A model generated the notes under the pieces. It did not search any database. It was not told the origin of the DNA and saw only the letters and a list, made by a program, of their open reading frames with translations. This document shows positions 1-5,635 of a stretch of 5,686 nucleotides of DNA, in pieces. How positions within the stretch are numbered: the stretch's first letter is position 1; each line of letters starts with the position of its first letter. The DNA is from Selenomonas sp. (lineage in GTDB: Bacteria; Bacillota_C; Negativicutes; Selenomonadales; Selenomonadaceae). Position numbers and translations under genes: made by a program. The DNA is taken from contig NZ_JAILKR010000082.1 of assembly GCF_024693525.1 (NCBI RefSeq), positions 1 through 5,686 on the forward strand, read 5' to 3'.

Positions 1-932
1 GACTGGCTGTTGCAGGGCTCCACGCGGGTAAAGATTGCCTTCACTCGTTCCTCGTAGTTATCCCAGTCTTTAAAGATCTCCAACGCCCGTTTCGTATGGT
101 CGATTTCATAGGCATCGTTGATCATGCTGACCAAAAACGTCGTATTCGACTTCTCTGCCGCCGCAATGCTCGTGGGATTAAACCCTGGCGGCGCGTCAAT
201 CAGCAAGTAGCGGAACAGGCTCCGGCTCATGCTGATGATATTCTCCAGCCGTCGTATCGATACCTTATCGCTGAGATTGGGCGTTTCCGTACCACAGAGC
301 ACGCTGACATTCTGGGTCACGGGCATGTAGTAGGAATGCAGGCTTATCGGCGATAGGAACTTGGCATCCCGAGCGGCTTCGACAATGGTCGATTTCGGCG
401 CCAGATTGAAGAACACCGCCATATCCCCGAATTGCAAATCCGCATCGATGATACCGACCTGCTCATGGGTCTTGCGAGCCAAGGCTACCGCCAGATTGGC
501 AATCAAGGTAGTCTTGCCGCTCTTGCCCTTCGGACTGAAAAAGACCAAGGTTTCGCAGCCGCTTTCCGAGCCCATTTTGGCAAAGGTATCTACCGCCTCC
601 TGGAGCTCCACCCCGGTAAAGGGTTTTATGATATACCCGCGGGCGCCGGCTTTGACGATATGGCTGGCACTTTCAGCCTGCCATTTCTCGCCCATGCAGA
701 GAATGGATGCCTTAGGATATACCTTGAGGAAGTCTGCAATGAGCGCCACGGAATTCTGTTTTTCGATATCGAGCAGGATGAGATTCGGATTGAATATCGC
801 CCCTTGCCCCAGCGCATCACTTATCGACTGATAACGGGCTACGAGTTCGAATCCATTGGTTCCCTGCACCACCTGCGTGAGCTTTTCGAGCATCAGGCGG
901 TCGCGCTCAACGAGCAGTACACGATTAATCAC
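1..932 (-). CDS. cpaE: CpaE/TadZ-family Tad pilus protein, receiver domain plus ParA/MinD-like ATPase (3' end beyond window)
   Basis: Cytoplasmic hub of Tad pilus assembly, in the family that marks the assembly site at the pole. The frame is open from a GTG at 932-930 to the left edge (310 codons seen), so the C-terminus is missing. The GTG is chosen because a strong AAGGAGG lies 7 nt upstream and no ATG is nearby. Residues 1-120 form a response-regulator-like receiver. The phospho-acceptor-type Asp55 (in LILLDIE) and the conserved Lys103-Pro104 are present, but the acidic pair is E9-R10 and the Thr/Ser position is Gly81, so it is partly degenerate. Residues ~128-310 are a MinD/ParA-like domain with a deviant Walker A (PKGKSGKTT, signature Lys137 and Lys140), a D163-A-D165 motif, and a Walker-B-like LLIDAPPG (D246). 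It follows another TadZ-like gene by 30 nt, so it is in the same operon. Family assignment is secure; whether the receiver is phosphorylated is unknown. Confidence 0.87.
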   Translation of the reverse strand, partial: MINRVLLVERDRLMLEKLTQVVQGTNGFELVARYQSISDALGQGAIFNPNLILLDIEKQNSVALIADFLKVYPKASILCMGEKWQAESASHIVKAGARGYIIKPFTGVELQEAVDTFAKMGSESGCETLVFFSPKGKSGKTTLIANLAVALARKTHEQVGIIDADLQFGDMAVFFNLAPKSTIVEAARDAKFLSPISLHSYYMPVTQNVSVLCGTETPNLSDKVSIRRLENIISMSRSLFRYLLIDAPPGFNPTSIAAAEKSNTTFLVSMINDAYEIDHTKRALEIFKDWDNYEERVKAIFTRVEPCNSQ

Positions 933-962
933 CGGACTTCCTCCTTTCTTGCTAAGATTTTT

Positions 963-1796
963 TTAGCCAAAAATACGACTGAGCCAGGACTCTCCGACAT
1001 ATTCGTCCATCCCCTCGTCACTTTCTTCATAGCCCTGATTCGTATAACGGGCTACCAAGTCGCGAAGCGCCTCGCCAAGGTCGGTACGCTCCGTTTTCAG
1101 CACCAAGGGAATGCCCTCTTTGATGGACTGGCTGGCTGCCCGGAAATCATTGGGCAGGATATGATAGAAGGGCTCTCCGAGCAGCTTTTCGACATCGTCG
1201 ATACCGATTCTAGTCTTCGCGTTGCTTCGATTGAGCACCATGCGAATCTTGTGTTTATCGTAGTTTAAGTCATTCAGCGTGTCACTGCCGATTTTCATAT
1301 TCTTAATCGTCGGGATAAAATCCACAATTCCCAAAAAGGTAACAATCGTCGATAAATCCAGCAAGGCCAGATTCAACACACTGAACATCGAAGTCGTATC
1401 CACGATGACATAATCAAATTTCGTCTGCAACTGGCGGATTGCCCGGATGGCGTAATCCGATTGGATATTATAGGCCTCCTCCAGCTTCTTGGGCGCCGCC
1501 AAAACGTAGAACACCACCCCGCCGTATTCGTAAGGCGTCAGATATTCTTCCACATGGCAAGCTTCGCCCTGCATGAGCATCGCCTGCTGGACATCCGCCA
1601 GCGTCCGCTGGGGAAGCAGCTGCAGATAGTTGCAAACATCGCCAAACTGAAGATCGAAATCCACCAGACAAACCCGCTTTTGCTGGCGTGCCAGTTCCGA
1701 CGCCATATTACAGCTGAGAAGCGTCTTCCCCACGGCTGAGGCCGTACTGAAAAAAGTGAACACCGCACCATGGATTTCCTTTTCAATATTTGGCAT
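963..1796 (-). CDS. cpaE: TadZ/CpaE-like ATPase without receiver domain, variant Walker A
   Basis: A 277-residue MinD/ParA-superfamily protein in a Tad operon, so a TadZ-like assembly or localisation factor by context. It starts directly with the ATPase fold: beta-strand AVFTFFS, then the nucleotide loop S17-T-A-S-A-V-G-K24-T25. The P-loop Lys24 is kept, but the signature Lys of the deviant Walker A (KGGxGKT) is replaced by Ala19. Other expected elements are D46-F-D48 with LQFGD, a Walker-B-like YVIVDTTS (D133), and an adenine-contacting VLNRSN around 187-192. The C-terminus ends in WLSRIFG, similar in character to the membrane-targeting helix of MinD. The ATG has AAGGAG 8 nt upstream. It lies 20 nt after cpaC and 30 nt before the receiver-containing CpaE. 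Family TadZ proteins usually carry an N-terminal receiver; this one has only ~10 residues before the first strand. It could alternatively be a partner that heterodimerises with the next gene product. Confidence 0.85.
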   Translation of the reverse strand: MPNIEKEIHGAVFTFFSTASAVGKTLLSCNMASELARQQKRVCLVDFDLQFGDVCNYLQLLPQRTLADVQQAMLMQGEACHVEEYLTPYEYGGVVFYVLAAPKKLEEAYNIQSDYAIRAIRQLQTKFDYVIVDTTSMFSVLNLALLDLSTIVTFLGIVDFIPTIKNMKIGSDTLNDLNYDKHKIRMVLNRSNAKTRIGIDDVEKLLGEPFYHILPNDFRAASQSIKEGIPLVLKTERTDLGEALRDLVARYTNQGYEESDEGMDEYVGESWLSRIFG

Positions 1797-1816
1797 GATG
1801 ATGTCTCCTTTCCTCT

Positions 1817-3499
1817 TTACTGCGCCCCTTGAATTACCTCCGGCTTCTGGATATTATCCAACGAATAAACCGGTGATGTTGTTTTCGCTGCCTTAACAGG
1901 CTTTACCTTAGCGGCAGCTTCTTCTGCCTGTTTTTCTGCCGCTATCTCTTGGCGCAAATTCGCCAGCCGTTCAGCAAAACTGCCAGCCGGCGGCTCTGCC
2001 TGTGGCTGTTCCACCACTTTGGCCGGCTTTTTCTTTTTTGCTGGCTTTTCCTGCTTCTCCTCTTGCTTAGACGGAAGTTCCTCATTAAGGTCTACCGCTG
2101 GCATTTTCTGATTCTCCCGGCGGCTTTCGACATAGGCGTCCTTCATCTTTTCCGACATCGTAGTCCGCGTCTGCTCATTGACTACGCGTGGCGTAATCAT
2201 GATCATGATTTCTGATTTCTGACGGGATTTGTTATGATATTTGAAGAGCTCTCCGACCACGGGAATATTACCCAAGAGCGGCACTTTACTAACGCTCTGA
2301 CTGTCTTCCGAGTTGAGCAGGCCACCGATTGCCATGGTCATTCCCGTCGGAATATTCACTACCGTCGTCGCCTGCCGGGTTATGAGCCCTGGCATATTGA
2401 AGCCATTTACCGTAACGGCATTGGACCAATCGAGCCGGCTGACAATCGCCTGTACATCGGCGGTAATATTGCCGTCATTATCCACCGCCGGTTTCACGAG
2501 ATTGAGCTGGATGCCATAGGGTTTATATTCCACCGATACGGTATCATTGCTCTTTATCGGCACTGGAATCTGGCCGCCCACAAGAATACCAGCCGTTTTT
2601 CCACTCATTGTGGTAATATTGGGGCGGGAAATGATTCTGGCCTTGCCCTTGTTGACCAACGCATGGATATCGGCATTGATCTGGGAGAAATGCGTAAATA
2701 ACCAATTGCGGTTATACCAGTGATTTCCCTGGTCGCGAATTTTACCATAGGTCTCTCCCGCATAAAACGAACCGGTTGAACCATTGGTTACTTTCTTCCA
2801 ATTAGCATCCTGGTTGTACTCGACATTCGACGGGGAACTGTATTCGACACCGAGCTGCTTGGCAGCATCGGAATTGATTTCTATGACCATAGCCTCAATA
2901 TTGATCTGGTCTGGATTGGTCATCTCGAGCAGGTTGACGACTCTGGCACTGCTGTCGATTACCTCATCGCCTTCGATGTCCGTAGCAATACCAGAGACAT
3001 TGTCCTGCATCTTCTTCGTCACTTTTTTCGTTTGCGCTACCGTGTCATCCCCGACATAAAGGCAGGCAATCTTAAAAGCAAGTTCTTTCTCGTATTGGTT
3101 TTCGACATGGCCCTTTAGCAAGACCCGGTCCCCCACCATGGTCACTTCCACATGGGGCAGGTCAATGGCTTTTTCGATAATAGCCGCCAGCCCCTTATCC
3201 TCTTTGGATACCGTAACGCTGTACTCCTGGCGCATACCGTTCTTGGTCCAAATGTTCAGCGTTGTCGTTCCCGGTGCAAAGGCCACTACATTCAGGGCAC
3301 TTGCCCCGAGAATCTTCACATCGGCTATCTTCGGATTGGCTACAGCCACCCGGGAGATACCACTGCCGGTATTGAGGTAGTAAGACTGATTGACCCCTAG
3401 CCAGATTGGCTGCACATAGGCATAAGCCGGCGCCGGTGTCACTAGGGCAGCCGTTGCCGCCACCATTCCCAAAGCGAGGGCTTTTTTCCATTGCATCAT
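1817..3499 (-). CDS. cpaC: CpaC/RcpA secretin, outer-membrane channel of the Tad pilus
   Basis: Forms the outer-membrane ring through which the Flp pilus exits. The 560-residue product has a Sec signal peptide (Lys5-Lys6, hydrophobic 7-22, AxA sites ending at Ala25 or Ala27). Residues ~32-97 match the secretin-associated pilus N-terminal domain (VAVANPKIADVKIL, then PGTTTLNIW). Residues ~102-165 look like a BON domain (VLLKGHVEN). The secretin core follows at ~186-440, with INIEAMVIEI, a region around SRPNITTMSG, VGGQIPVP, and the C-terminal KVPLLGNIPVVGELF with IMITPRVV. From ~441 to 560 there is an unusual Lys/Glu/Pro/Ala-rich tail beyond the core. The tandem ATGs at 3499 and 3496 are both possible starts; GGGGG ends 9 nt before the first. 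Only 1 nt separates it from the cpaB stop, and that ribosome-binding site lies inside the end of cpaB, which suggests translational coupling. Confidence 0.94.
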   Translation of the reverse strand: MMQWKKALALGMVAATAALVTPAPAYAYVQPIWLGVNQSYYLNTGSGISRVAVANPKIADVKILGASALNVVAFAPGTTTLNIWTKNGMRQEYSVTVSKEDKGLAAIIEKAIDLPHVEVTMVGDRVLLKGHVENQYEKELAFKIACLYVGDDTVAQTKKVTKKMQDNVSGIATDIEGDEVIDSSARVVNLLEMTNPDQINIEAMVIEINSDAAKQLGVEYSSPSNVEYNQDANWKKVTNGSTGSFYAGETYGKIRDQGNHWYNRNWLFTHFSQINADIHALVNKGKARIISRPNITTMSGKTAGILVGGQIPVPIKSNDTVSVEYKPYGIQLNLVKPAVDNDGNITADVQAIVSRLDWSNAVTVNGFNMPGLITRQATTVVNIPTGMTMAIGGLLNSEDSQSVSKVPLLGNIPVVGELFKYHNKSRQKSEIMIMITPRVVNEQTRTTMSEKMKDAYVESRRENQKMPAVDLNEELPSKQEEKQEKPAKKKKPAKVVEQPQAEPPAGSFAERLANLRQEIAAEKQAEEAAAKVKPVKAAKTTSPVYSLDNIQKPEVIQGAQ

Positions 3500-3500
3500 G

Positions 3501-4493
3501 TTAATTTACCCCCACTTTGCTAGAATCCACACCGCGTATCACTTCGATGCTATTTCCATAATTCGCCGTCACTGGTCTTGTCGGCAGCTTAGCAGGGGCT
3601 GGTGGGGTATAATGAACCGGCTCGGTACGCGTCACCGCAGGCGTCGTCGGTTGCGTCTGGGGCTGTTGTTGCGGTACCGATTTCTTATCCCCTGGTATAA
3701 AATAATCCTTATCGAGGGTAAACAAATCCGTTGGATTATACGGACGCAATACCAGATAAATCGTTCCCTTCTGAGAAGCAACCGCTAACTTCAGAGCCTC
3801 ATCCAAGGGAAGCGCTACTGTTGCCGTAGCCATGGCGTCTTTGGCCCCTTCGATTTTTCCCTCGTTTTGCTCCTTCGACTTATCGTCCTTCTTCTTTTCC
3901 TCATCCGGCTTTACGGCCTGTTCGCCAACTTTATTGATTGCCAGCAGCAAAACATTCTGCATCAACACTTCGCCCTTGATACCGTCTTCCTTTTTGCCAC
4001 TGATGACCATGATGTCGACGTAATCTCCGGGTTTGGCAAACCCCGATACTCCCGTTATATCGGTGATTGCCACCGACACCGCCCGGCAGTTCGGCGGAAT
4101 CGTCCCCGTAAACCCGGCCATGCGGACATCGGTATAAACCTTCTTGTCCGTCACAATGTCCCCCTGCTGGATTGCCGTACTGGCAGGGTGGTCCATCGCT
4201 TCCGCTACATCATCAAAAGCTCCCTCCGGCACAATATCCGCCGGAACTTCCACTACCTTGAGCATATCGTCCTTGACGATGGTTCGCTCCGGTATATCCT
4301 GTTTGGCCACAACTACTTTGACCTTCAATTCCTTGCCCGCACTCTTCGTATTGGAATCCACTCCTGATAGCGAAAAGTAGACGAGCAATCCCATAAAACA
4401 GCTGAACATAACCGCCATAATAACCCATTGCCGGTAGGTGATCTTGTCCAGTAAATCCTTGAAATTTCCCGATGAATTAGGCATTTTCAACAT
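3501..4493 (-). CDS. cpaB: CpaB/RcpC Tad pilus assembly protein (SAF domain)
   Basis: Inner-membrane-anchored periplasmic protein that works with the secretin in Tad pilus assembly. The 330-residue product has a short cytoplasmic N-terminus, one membrane segment at ~22-42 (WVIMAVMF to LLVYFSLSG) and no cleavage site, giving an N-in, C-out topology. Residues ~57-120 are a SAF domain (VVVAKQDIPERTIV, ending GDIVTDKKV). The CpaB/RcpC domain follows, with RAVSVAITDITGVSGFAKPGDYVDI at ~137-161 and a family-typical segment at ~226-252 (PLDEALKLAVASQKGTIYLVLR). Two additions stand out: a Lys/Glu/Asp-rich stretch at ~195-217 inside the domain, and a Pro/Gln/Thr-rich tail at ~273-308 before a last IEVIRG strand. 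The first ATG has GGGGAG 10 nt upstream; the internal ATG at codon 4 is less well placed. First gene of the leftward operon. Confidence 0.92.
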   Translation of the reverse strand: MLKMPNSSGNFKDLLDKITYRQWVIMAVMFSCFMGLLVYFSLSGVDSNTKSAGKELKVKVVVAKQDIPERTIVKDDMLKVVEVPADIVPEGAFDDVAEAMDHPASTAIQQGDIVTDKKVYTDVRMAGFTGTIPPNCRAVSVAITDITGVSGFAKPGDYVDIMVISGKKEDGIKGEVLMQNVLLLAINKVGEQAVKPDEEKKKDDKSKEQNEGKIEGAKDAMATATVALPLDEALKLAVASQKGTIYLVLRPYNPTDLFTLDKDYFIPGDKKSVPQQQPQTQPTTPAVTRTEPVHYTPPAPAKLPTRPVTANYGNSIEVIRGVDSSKVGVN

Positions 4494-4572
4494 TTACGAA
4501 AGTCTCCCCGTTATTAAGTTTCAGTCTAAAAGTCCTATTATTTTTCTTAATTTAATTCTAAATAACAACATG

Positions 4573-4578
4573 AGTATA
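4573..4578 (-). promoter_or_regulatory. Alternative -10 element (TATACT) for the cpaB operon
   Basis: TATACT on the minus strand matches five of six -10 positions and overlaps one arm of the 4575-4598 inverted repeat. The hexamer 17 nt upstream (TTCTAT) is a poor -35, so this promoter would need an activator or another sigma factor, or is a chance match. Confidence 0.25.
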
Positions 4579-4598
4579 ACACACTTCTTCGTGTTATA
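4575..4598. repeat. Perfect 8-bp inverted repeat in the cpaB upstream region
   Basis: Arms TATAACAC (4575-4582) and GTGTTATA (4591-4598) are perfectly complementary around an 8-nt spacer ACTTCTTC. It may be a regulator-binding site, since one arm overlaps the TATACT -10 candidate, or a weak hairpin in the mRNA leader if transcription starts further upstream. There is no T-run after it in either direction, so it does not look like a terminator. Confidence 0.55.
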
Positions 4599-4656
4599 GA
4601 ATGATTTTTATTAAATTTTTTTAATATTTTCCTCTTATTTCTTATACATTTCCCCT

Positions 4657-4685
4657 ATAATAAGACATAAAATGTCATAAAACAA
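4657..4685 (-). promoter_or_regulatory. Candidate sigma-70 promoter for the cpaB operon, distal
   Basis: On the minus strand TTGTTT (4685-4680) is followed after 17 nt by TATTAT (4662-4657, 5 of 6 matches to the -10 consensus). The -35 keeps only the TTG triplet well. A 13-bp palindrome sits entirely in the spacer. A transcript from here would have a leader of roughly 150 nt. Prediction by eye in AT-rich DNA, so chance matches are likely. Confidence 0.35.
4664..4676. repeat. 13-bp palindrome GACAT-AAA-ATGTC, operator-like
   Basis: Arms of 5 bp around a 3-bp centre, too tight to be an RNA hairpin but of the right form for a dimeric DNA-binding protein. It lies inside the spacer of the distal cpaB promoter candidate, where a bound repressor would block RNA polymerase. 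The regulator is unknown. Confidence 0.4.
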
Positions 4686-4720
4686 CTAAAAATATAGCAA
4701 AAATAAGGAACTTACTTTCA

Positions 4721-4749
4721 TTTACTTTTTTTTTCAAATATGCTATGTT
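4721..4749 (+). promoter_or_regulatory. Candidate promoter for the prepilin peptidase gene
   Basis: TTTACT (4721-4726, four of six matches) and TATGTT (4744-4749, four of six) are separated by exactly 17 nt. The -10 is preceded by TGC, giving an extended -10 (TGN). The predicted transcript starts about 30 nt before the ATG at 4787, a normal distance. A perfect TATAAT also occurs at 4656-4661 but has no acceptable -35. Confidence 0.4.
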
Positions 4750-4786
4750 CAAAGAGATTAATATCGGATGAAAAGAGGATTAAATT

Positions 4787-5431
4787 ATGACCGACACTGT
4801 CTTTTTACTGCTTATGACTATCATCCTAGCCGTTTTCCTGAGCATCGCCGGCAATCGCTGGATTGATCGGCTCTATGCAGCTTCACCAGCCATTCTCAGC
4901 TTCCCCCACGATATAGCCAGGCGAAGTTTCCTGCGCCATAAAGGGCTTGCCTTTTTGCTCGGCGTTTTATTTTCATTGACAGCCCTGCGCCATCCTGCTA
5001 TGATTCCCCTCCAGCTCTATTTCCTATTCGCGTTCGAATACCTGCTGCTGCTTTATACGTTTACGGATTTTGAACAGCAAGTCATCTTTGACAATATGCT
5101 GCTGCCCTTTGCCCTGCTTGGCGGCATCTACACCACGATAATGGACCTGCCAGTCTTCGACCATGCACTGGCTACCGCCGCTGGTGGCATTGTCTTCCTG
5201 CTGTTTGCGATTCTGACCCACGGCGGAATCGGTGGGGGAGATATCAAACTGATCGCCTCGCTGGGACTCTGGCTCGGCACCGATGCACTGCTAAGCATCA
5301 CCATAACCGGACTGATTCTCGGCGGAATTGCCGCCCTGCTGCTGCTCGTCACCGGCAAAAAGAAACGCAACGAATATTTCGCCTACGGTCCCTACTTCAC
5401 CATCGTAACGATACTCCTTACCGTTTATTAA
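4787..5431 (+). CDS. cpaA: Type IV prepilin peptidase, CpaA/TadV type (A24 family)
   Basis: Inner-membrane aspartic protease that cleaves the leader of Flp-type prepilins. The 214-residue protein is almost entirely hydrophobic, with about seven membrane segments (roughly 4-22, 53-68, 73-92, 103-119, 127-144, 167-189, 199-213). The two catalytic aspartates of the A24 family are visible: Asp94 in FTDFEQQVI and Asp152 in GGGDIKL. A C-terminal AYGPYF matches the usual (A/P)(F/Y)GP(F/Y) motif. The N-terminus keeps a fragment resembling the start of PilD (FLSIAGNRWIDRL) but lacks the cysteine-rich cytoplasmic methyltransferase domain, leaving about 25 residues there. It is longer than minimal CpaA/TadV enzymes and shorter than PilD. 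ATG at 4787 has AGAGG 8 nt upstream. It is divergent from the pilus operon. Confidence 0.92.
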   Translation: MTDTVFLLLMTIILAVFLSIAGNRWIDRLYAASPAILSFPHDIARRSFLRHKGLAFLLGVLFSLTALRHPAMIPLQLYFLFAFEYLLLLYTFTDFEQQVIFDNMLLPFALLGGIYTTIMDLPVFDHALATAAGGIVFLLFAILTHGGIGGGDIKLIASLGLWLGTDALLSITITGLILGGIAALLLLVTGKKKRNEYFAYGPYFTIVTILLTVY

Positions 5432-5441
5432 GCAAAAAACA

Positions 5442-5545
5442 GTAAAAATCTCTTTACGTTGACAAAAAATAAAGAAGCCCGCATAAGTTAGATTGATTAA
5501 TCTGACTTATGCGGGCTTCTGCTAAATTATCAACGTACTTTTTAC
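5442..5545. repeat. Nested inverted repeats flanking the terminator hairpin
   Basis: Outside the terminator core, ACGTTGA (5456-5462) pairs with TCAACGT (5530-5536), and GTAAAAA (5442-5448) pairs with TTTTTAC (5539-5545). The whole ~104-nt block is therefore an imperfect palindrome, larger than termination needs. A second small set, TACAAA (5543-5548), TTTGTA (5555-5560) and TACAAA (5564-5569), could form two mutually exclusive hairpins. Confidence 0.5.
5473..5520. terminator. Strong bidirectional-type rho-independent terminator hairpin
   Basis: The 16-nt arms AGAAGCCCGCATAAGT (5473-5488) and ACTTATGCGGGCTTCT (5505-5520) are perfect complements. A T-G juxtaposition and a further 5-bp stem (5490-5494 with 5499-5503) follow, leaving a GATT loop. 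On the minus strand the hairpin is followed directly by TTTATTTTTT, a clear U-tract. On the plus strand the downstream run GCTAAATTAT is weak. It thus best terminates minus-strand transcripts coming from the right, and may also end cpaA, whose stop is 41 nt away. Confidence 0.85.
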
Positions 5546-5548
5546 AAA

Positions 5549-5578
5549 TTACAGTTTGTAGGTTACAAAAATCTCATT
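5549..5578 (-). pseudogene. Possible 3' remnant of an outer-membrane beta-barrel protein gene
   Basis: On the minus strand the codons from 5578 read NEIFVTYKL and a TAA stop at 5551-5549. The alternation of hydrophobic residues (I, V, Y, L at -7, -5, -3, -1) fits the C-terminal beta-signal recognised by the BAM machinery. The strong terminator with its U-tract in this direction begins 28 nt later, as expected after a real gene. However, the same frame is closed by TAG at 5602-5600 only eight codons further upstream, so no intact gene reaches this end inside the window. It may be a decayed or frameshifted gene, or chance. Confidence 0.3.
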
Positions 5579-5635
5579 CGAAGCAGCTCTTCGCCGCCGC
5601 TAGGGGCAGTGCCAACACTCCACGGGAGATGTTTT
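5567..5635. other. Unidentified GC-rich foldable segment at the right end
   Basis: A GC-rich island in AT-rich DNA that can fold as a three-way junction. The outer stem is AAAAATCTC (5567-5575) with GAGAT-g-TTTT (5626-5635). The first hairpin is CGAAG-cagct-CTTCG (5579-5593). The second is GG-c-AGTG-ccaa-CACTCC (5605-5621). It may be a structured RNA element on either strand. No known RNA family was recognised. The only minus-strand frame open across it (5649 to the TAA at 5565-5563) is about 28 codons and has no convincing start. The last ~50 nt (5636-5686) show nothing recognisable. Confidence 0.25.

Larger units (their letters stand above)
4494..4786. promoter_or_regulatory. AT-rich divergent control region between cpaB and the prepilin peptidase gene
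   Basis: This 293-nt gene-free stretch separates the leftward pilus operon from the rightward peptidase gene, so it should hold both promoters. It is clearly more AT-rich than the flanking genes. It contains two perfect inverted repeats (4575-4598 and 4664-4676), candidate promoters on both strands, and the ribosome-binding sites of both genes (GGGGAG before cpaB; AGAGG at 4774-4778, 8 nt before cpaA). No small ORF with a convincing start and ribosome-binding site was seen in it. Confidence 0.7.

Noticed and set aside
361..1268. Long plus-strand open frames (361-831, 432-1268) opposite the two ATPase genes
   Set aside because: They lie antisense to genes with clear Walker motifs and ribosome-binding sites, and the translations show no domain-like pattern. 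They are shadows.
2234..2701. Plus-strand frame of 155 codons within cpaC
   Set aside because: Antisense to the secretin core; no ribosome-binding site and no recognisable protein features.
3867..4367. Plus-strand frame of 166 codons opposite cpaB
   Set aside because: Antisense to the SAF/CpaB domain; Arg/His-rich, disorganised translation typical of a shadow frame.
4575..4598. Rho-independent terminator
   Set aside because: The stem is AT-rich and no T-run follows in either direction; an operator or leader hairpin fits better.
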